DNA from: Actinomycetota bacterium
GTDB lineage: Bacteria; Actinomycetota; Rubrobacteria; Rubrobacterales; Rubrobacteraceae
NCBI GenBank assembly: GCA_020200675.1
Contig: JAIVIG010000132.1
Location: forward strand, 1-8,621
Reading direction: 5' to 3'
DNA length: 8,621 nt
This document shows positions 5,569 through 8,621 of this stretch, in pieces. The translations under genes and the position numbers were made by a program. Below the pieces are notes generated by a model. It was not told where the DNA came from. It searched no databases and was given only the letters and a program-made list of their open reading frames with translations. Position 1 is the stretch's first letter. Each line of letters begins with the position of its first letter.

Positions 5569-6503
5569 CCGACGTCGTCGAGCCTCTTCTCGAGGCCGCT
5601 CACCGAGTCGGCGGTCGCGGCGTCGCCGGCGCCACCCTCTATGCGCCCGAGGGAATCCTCGAGCCTGCCTATCCGCTCCTCTATGCCCTGTACGGACTCT
5701 GCGGTGGCGGGGCTGGCGTAGCCGTACTCGAAGTCCTCGAAGGCCTCTTCGAGGCGGTCCATCTTTTCCTCGAGCGCGACCACGAGCCCGGCAACCCGCG
5801 TGACGTCCGAGCGGACCGTCAGGGAGATGCCCTTCAGGTACTCCTCGGAGTTGCGCCGGAAGACCTTATAGAAGCTCGCGTAGTTCTGCAAGAACTGGCT
5901 GGAGACGTCCAGGATCTCTTCCCGCTCGATCAGGTCGCCGACGAAGTCCGAGAAGGGACCACTCGTCGCGTTGTACCAGCGCGTGGTGAACTGCAGCGGA
6001 TCGGTTGGGTACCCCTCCGCGCTCAGGAGGTTGTTCCGGATCTGGTCGAGCATCGCGAACCACCGGGGGGCCAGATCTACGGCTTCCTCCCCGACTTTCG
6101 CGGCCTTTTGCCAGAATTCCTGGTTAGCCTCGAACCACTGTTTCCACAGGTTTTGCGCCTCGGCTACCTGGCCCGCCGCCGCATCGGCGACCGGCATCTG
6201 CGCCGCCGCCGGGTTGGCCGAAGCGGCAGGGTTCTCTACCGAAGCGGGGGTGTTGGGGGTGCTGTCCCCCAATGCCGGGCGGCTACCGTTTCTCAACGCC
6301 GGCGCCCCGCCCATGGCGCCAAGCATCTGCTGCTGCAACTCCTCCAGGCCGTTGAACCACTGCCGGTAGAGCCCGTACGGGTTTAGAAGATTCTCCTGTC
6401 CGGCCCCGAAGACGTTCGACCACATCCTCGTGCTCGTCTCGTACCACTGCCTCCAAAGCTGCGTCGGGTCCATCACGGACCGGCTGCGCCCCTCTTCGCT
6501 CAC
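5454..6503 (-). CDS. phaE: Class III PHA synthase subunit PhaE (3' frameshift)
   Basis: Non-catalytic partner of class III PhaC, needed in characterised systems for synthase activity and stability. The GTG at 6503 is chosen because AAAGGAG (6519-6513) lies 9 bases before it; an ATG ten codons later (MDPTQLWRQW) is the alternative. Repeated aromatic helices typical of PhaE occur at residues 13-52 and 119-131 (LWRQWYETSTRMW, LYRQWF, LWKQWFEANQEFW). A Pro/Ala linker lies at about 80-112, a helical region at 143-245, and a coiled-coil region at 246-312 holding a 30-residue repeat (ATAESVQGIEERI, ATADSVSGLEKRL). After Gly312 the open frame becomes an Arg-rich tail with a stop at 5454-5456. One more G in the GGG at 5570-5568 would continue the frame to a domain tail and the TAA at 5425, giving 359 residues, close to the 357 of Allochromatium PhaE. 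It is first in an operon with class III phaC. Confidence 0.88.
   Translation of the reverse strand: MSEEGRSRSVMDPTQLWRQWYETSTRMWSNVFGAGQENLLNPYGLYRQWFNGLEELQQQMLGAMGGAPALRNGSRPALGDSTPNTPASVENPAASANPAAAQMPVADAAAGQVAEAQNLWKQWFEANQEFWQKAAKVGEEAVDLAPRWFAMLDQIRNNLLSAEGYPTDPLQFTTRWYNATSGPFSDFVGDLIEREEILDVSSQFLQNYASFYKVFRRNSEEYLKGISLTVRSDVTRVAGLVVALEEKMDRLEEAFEDFEYGYASPATAESVQGIEERIGRLEDSLGRIEGGAGDAATADSVSGLEKRLDDVGRTKRKRSRRRPRRGARRGSSAWTSRRSKGRARTARSR
5458..5505 (-). repeat. 48-base identical inverted repeat, copy in phaE tail
   Basis: The reverse complement of 4348-4395 with no mismatch. Both copies encode the same 16 residues of the shared C-terminal tail, on convergent genes about 1.1 kb apart. 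Confidence 0.9.
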
Positions 6504-6578
6504 TTGTAACAGCTCCTTTCTGCGCACTTGGACAGCGTCTTCAAAGATCACGCAAAGATCGATCTGCTTGTGCGTCTT

Positions 6579-6609
6579 ATTATACTAGGAAACGTTAACC
6601 TTTTGTAAA
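6579..6609 (-). promoter_or_regulatory. Candidate promoter of the phaE-phaC operon
   Basis: On the - strand a perfect TATAAT (6584-6579) lies 19 bases after TTTACA (6609-6604, five of six bases of the -35 consensus). The spacer is a little long. The stretch 6575-6625 is clearly AT-rich in an otherwise GC-rich window, and the -10 lies 75 bases before the phaE GTG. The inverted words TGTGCG (6569-6574) and CGCACA (6628-6633) flank the element and could be an operator, which is speculative. Confidence 0.6.
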
Positions 6610-6763
6610 CGGCATATATTATCCTTGCGCACATACTTACCCGAATCCGGGAAGGCGTATTCACGAACCTTAGTCTATGGTCGTGAGAAGGAGACGGAGG
6701 TCGAAGCGGGCGTACGCGGAAGGGGCGAAGGTGCTCTGCGGGACGAGTTGTTGGTTTCCCTGC

Positions 6764-6934
6764 CTACTCCCAGCGCCGCCTTATGTCTCCGGCGAAGGAG
6801 GCGTACTCGCGCACGGGGAGGTCCTGCTCGAAGGTCAGGTATTCGGCCCTCGGGAGGCCGGCCATGATTATCTGGTCCAGCTCGTCGGTCGACTCGACGT
6901 CGAGAACGCCGATCACAAGACCAGCATATTTCAG
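6764..6934 (-). CDS. Short muconolactone-isomerase-like protein, possibly truncated
   Basis: A 56-residue frame just downstream of the acyl-CoA ligase. The residues KYAGLVIGVLDVES, TDELDQIIMAGLP, then AEYLTFEQDLPVREY resemble the C-terminal half of the muconolactone delta-isomerase-like ferredoxin-fold family, whose members are about 90-100 residues. The same pattern appears there: a strand, a helix led by S-x-EL, then LP and a last strand. The start is unclear. A good AAGGAG (6946-6941) lies 6 bases before a CTG at 6934, which gives this frame. An ATG at 6927 lies in another frame and stops after four codons (MLVL). A GTG at 6916 is in frame but far from the ribosome site. The short length and the displaced ATG suggest loss of the N-terminal half. 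The 10-base gap from the ligase stop suggests co-transcription. The substrate is unknown. Confidence 0.5.
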   Translation of the reverse strand: MKYAGLVIGVLDVESTDELDQIIMAGLPRAEYLTFEQDLPVREYASFAGDIRRRWE

Positions 6935-6944
6935 ACTCCTCTCC

Positions 6945-8621
6945 TTACGCTTCTGCTCGCGCTTCGTCCCTCAGCTCGCGCCGCAAGAACTTGCCGGTCG
7001 CGGTCTTGGGCAGCTCGTCGAGCAGTTCGATCTTGCGAGGGTACTTGTAGTTTGCCATGCGTTCCTTGCAGAAGGCGATTAGCTCCTCCTCCGTCGCGCC
7101 GTCCCCTTCCTTCAGGGCGACGAAGGCCTGCACGGTCTCGCCGCGGTACTCGTCCGGGACGCCGACGGCGGCGGCCTCCATCACCTGCGGGTGCTCGTAG
7201 AGGGTGTCCTCTACTTCGCGCGGCCAGACCTTGTAGCCGGAGACGTTGATCATGTCCTTCTTCCGGTCCACGATGTAGAACCACCCGTCCTCGTCCATCA
7301 CGGCCACGTCGCCCGTGAGGAAGTAGCCGTCCTGGAAAGCTTCTTCGGTCTCCTCGGGCTTGTTCCAGTAGCCTTTGAAGATCATCGGGCCTCTGGCGGC
7401 GAATTCCCCGGACTCGCTGACCGGGACCTCCTCGGAAGGGTTCTCGACGTCGACGAGCCGGGCTTCGCAGTTGGGTACCGGGACGCCGACGGAGAGGGCG
7501 CCGCTCTCCTCGTCCACGGGCGCGTGCGTCCCCCACGGGACGAAGTGGGTCGGGGAGTTGCTCTCGGTCAGGCCGTAGGCGTTGTGGATGTAGATGCCGA
7601 ACTGCTCCTCGAACTGCTCGGCGACGCTCGGGGGGATCGGCGCGCCGCCGCTGTAGCACTTTACGAGCGAGGACAGGTCGCTATCCTCAGAGCCCGGCGC
7701 GTTCATCATCGCCATAAAGGCCGTTATGGAGGCAATGGTCATCGTCGGCCGCCACTTCTCGATGAGGAGCAGGGCCTCCTCGGGGTCGAAGCGGTGGGAG
7801 AGGACGAGCGGGACGCCCGCGAGCCCGGCGAGCCCGATGTGTCCGATGAGGCCGGTTATGTGGAAGAGCGGCGCCGCGCCGAAGACGCTGTCCTCGTCGC
7901 CTATCTGCATCCAGGTCCGGTAGACCTCGGAGTTGAACGCGACGTTGGAGTGCGTCTCCATGGTGCCTTTGGGCTGGCCCGTGGTCCCGGAGGTGTAGAC
8001 GAGGTAGGCCGTGTCCTCCGGTGAGACCGACTCGCGCGCCCCAGGGTCAGGCGTGGTCTCGCCCAAGATCTCCAGCAGATCCTCCGTACCCTCGGGGCGC
8101 AGCCTCTCGGCGTCCGCGAGGGCCGCGGTGCTCTCGGCGGCCCCCTCGGGCAGGAAGTCGAGCTCGCTGGTGGTCAGGAGGTGCTCGACCGCGGTGCCCG
8201 GCACGACCTCCCGGGCCACGCTCTCGTACAGGCTCTCCAGGCAGACGAGCACCTTCGCGCCGGAGTCGTTCAGGTGGTAGTCGAGCTCCTTCTGCTTGAG
8301 CATCGGGTTCACCGGGAGCACTATGGCCCCGCGCTTCCAGGCCCCGTACTGGGCGACGAGGAATTGAGGGTTGTTCTGGGTGTAGATGGCGACCCTGTCG
8401 CCCTTCTCCACGCCCCTGTCGGAGAGCAGCGTCGCGAAACGGTCGGCCAGGTCGTTCAGCTCCCCGTAGGAGATACCCTGATCGAAGTACCGGACGGCGT
8501 CGCGGTCGGTGGCGCGCTCGGCCGACTCCTCGAAGAGGTCCGCCATGCTCCTCGCCGGCAGCGGCAACTCCTTCGGCACGTAGTCGGCGTACCTCTCCAG
8601 CCACGGCTTGCTCTCGTATAT
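6945..8621 (-). CDS. Acyl-CoA ligase (AMP-forming), 5' end beyond window
   Basis: AMP-forming long- or medium-chain fatty acid:CoA ligase of the FadD type. It activates a carboxylic acid with ATP and then CoA in the cytoplasm. The frame is open to the window edge. The first 14 visible residues (IYESKPWLERYADY) fit the usual start of this family, so the GTG at 8579 is internal and the true start is probably at or just beyond 8621. Visible residues number 558. Motifs, numbered from the first visible residue: ATP loop YTSGTTGQPKG (209-219), YGLTES (349-354), TGD (436-438), DRKKDMI (452-458), and the C-terminal catalytic Lys544 in PKTATGKFLRREL. All core motifs are intact and the length is typical. 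It is followed closely by the isomerase-like frame and then the phaE operon on the same strand. That suggests a supply of acyl-CoA for PHA or recycling of monomers, but the exact substrate cannot be read from the sequence. Confidence 0.93.
   Translation of the reverse strand: MYESKPWLERYADYVPKELPLPARSMADLFEESAERATDRDAVRYFDQGISYGELNDLADRFATLLSDRGVEKGDRVAIYTQNNPQFLVAQYGAWKRGAIVLPVNPMLKQKELDYHLNDSGAKVLVCLESLYESVAREVVPGTAVEHLLTTSELDFLPEGAAESTAALADAERLRPEGTEDLLEILGETTPDPGARESVSPEDTAYLVYTSGTTGQPKGTMETHSNVAFNSEVYRTWMQIGDEDSVFGAAPLFHITGLIGHIGLAGLAGVPLVLSHRFDPEEALLLIEKWRPTMTIASITAFMAMMNAPGSEDSDLSSLVKCYSGGAPIPPSVAEQFEEQFGIYIHNAYGLTESNSPTHFVPWGTHAPVDEESGALSVGVPVPNCEARLVDVENPSEEVPVSESGEFAARGPMIFKGYWNKPEETEEAFQDGYFLTGDVAVMDEDGWFYIVDRKKDMINVSGYKVWPREVEDTLYEHPQVMEAAAVGVPDEYRGETVQAFVALKEGDGATEEELIAFCKERMANYKYPRKIELLDELPKTATGKFLRRELRDEARAEA

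Noticed and set aside
5560..5580. Programmed -1 ribosomal frameshift joining PhaE to its tail
   Set aside because: There is no standard slippery heptamer at the site (GTCGGGAGG), and I see no clear stimulatory stem just downstream. A missing G is simpler.
5065..5721. 218-residue open frame on the + strand opposite phaC/phaE
   Set aside because: Antisense reading of two recognised genes; no family features.
7191..8024. 277-residue open frame on the + strand opposite the ligase
   Set aside because: Antisense to ligase motifs that are intact; Val/Asp/Gly/Arg-biased composition typical of a shadow frame.

Overview
The window is a polyhydroxyalkanoate (PHA) granule locus from a high-GC bacterium. 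The protein styles fit an actinobacterium of the Rubrobacter type: long acidic linkers, Gln/Ala-rich phasins, regular use of ATA for Ile, and GTG starts. That assignment is inference from protein style, not from a marker gene.

Layout. On the + strand, reading right: a phasin (14-520) with its terminator (541-584); a broken second copy of the phasin 5' end (821-955) inside an exact direct repeat; a large class I-type PHA synthase with an unusual C-terminal extension (1089-3272); and a second, larger phasin (3535-4431) with heptad repeats at its N-terminus and a tail resembling the peripheral-subunit-binding domain of 2-oxo-acid dehydrogenase E2 proteins. A long hairpin (4463-4502) separates this half from the genes of the - strand. 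On the - strand, reading left: an acyl-CoA ligase whose 5' end lies beyond the window (8621-6945), a short muconolactone-isomerase-like reading frame (6934-6764), a good promoter candidate (6609-6579), the class III synthase subunit phaE (from 6503) and the class III catalytic subunit phaC (5424-4521).

How the genes work together. PHA synthases polymerise (R)-3-hydroxyacyl-CoA at the granule surface, phasins coat the granule, and the ligase could supply or recycle acyl-CoA. Having both a class I-type single-subunit synthase and a class III PhaE/PhaC pair in one locus is unusual. The class I-type gene looks intact, with a Cys-Asp-His triad. The class III pair is damaged as written: phaE is one G short in a G run, which takes its last 47 residues out of frame, and phaC lacks about 56 residues between its nucleophile Cys and its Asp/His, with a frame change at the junction. 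A natural reading is that the class III system is decaying next to a working class I system. Several indels in one window could also be sequencing or assembly errors.

The most interesting signal is modular. The second phasin and PhaE carry nearly the same E3-binding-like tail, including a 48-base stretch identical at the DNA level on opposite strands. The class I-type synthase carries a different helical tail that looks like another docking module. This suggests a granule assembly or docking code built from interchangeable C-terminal tags.
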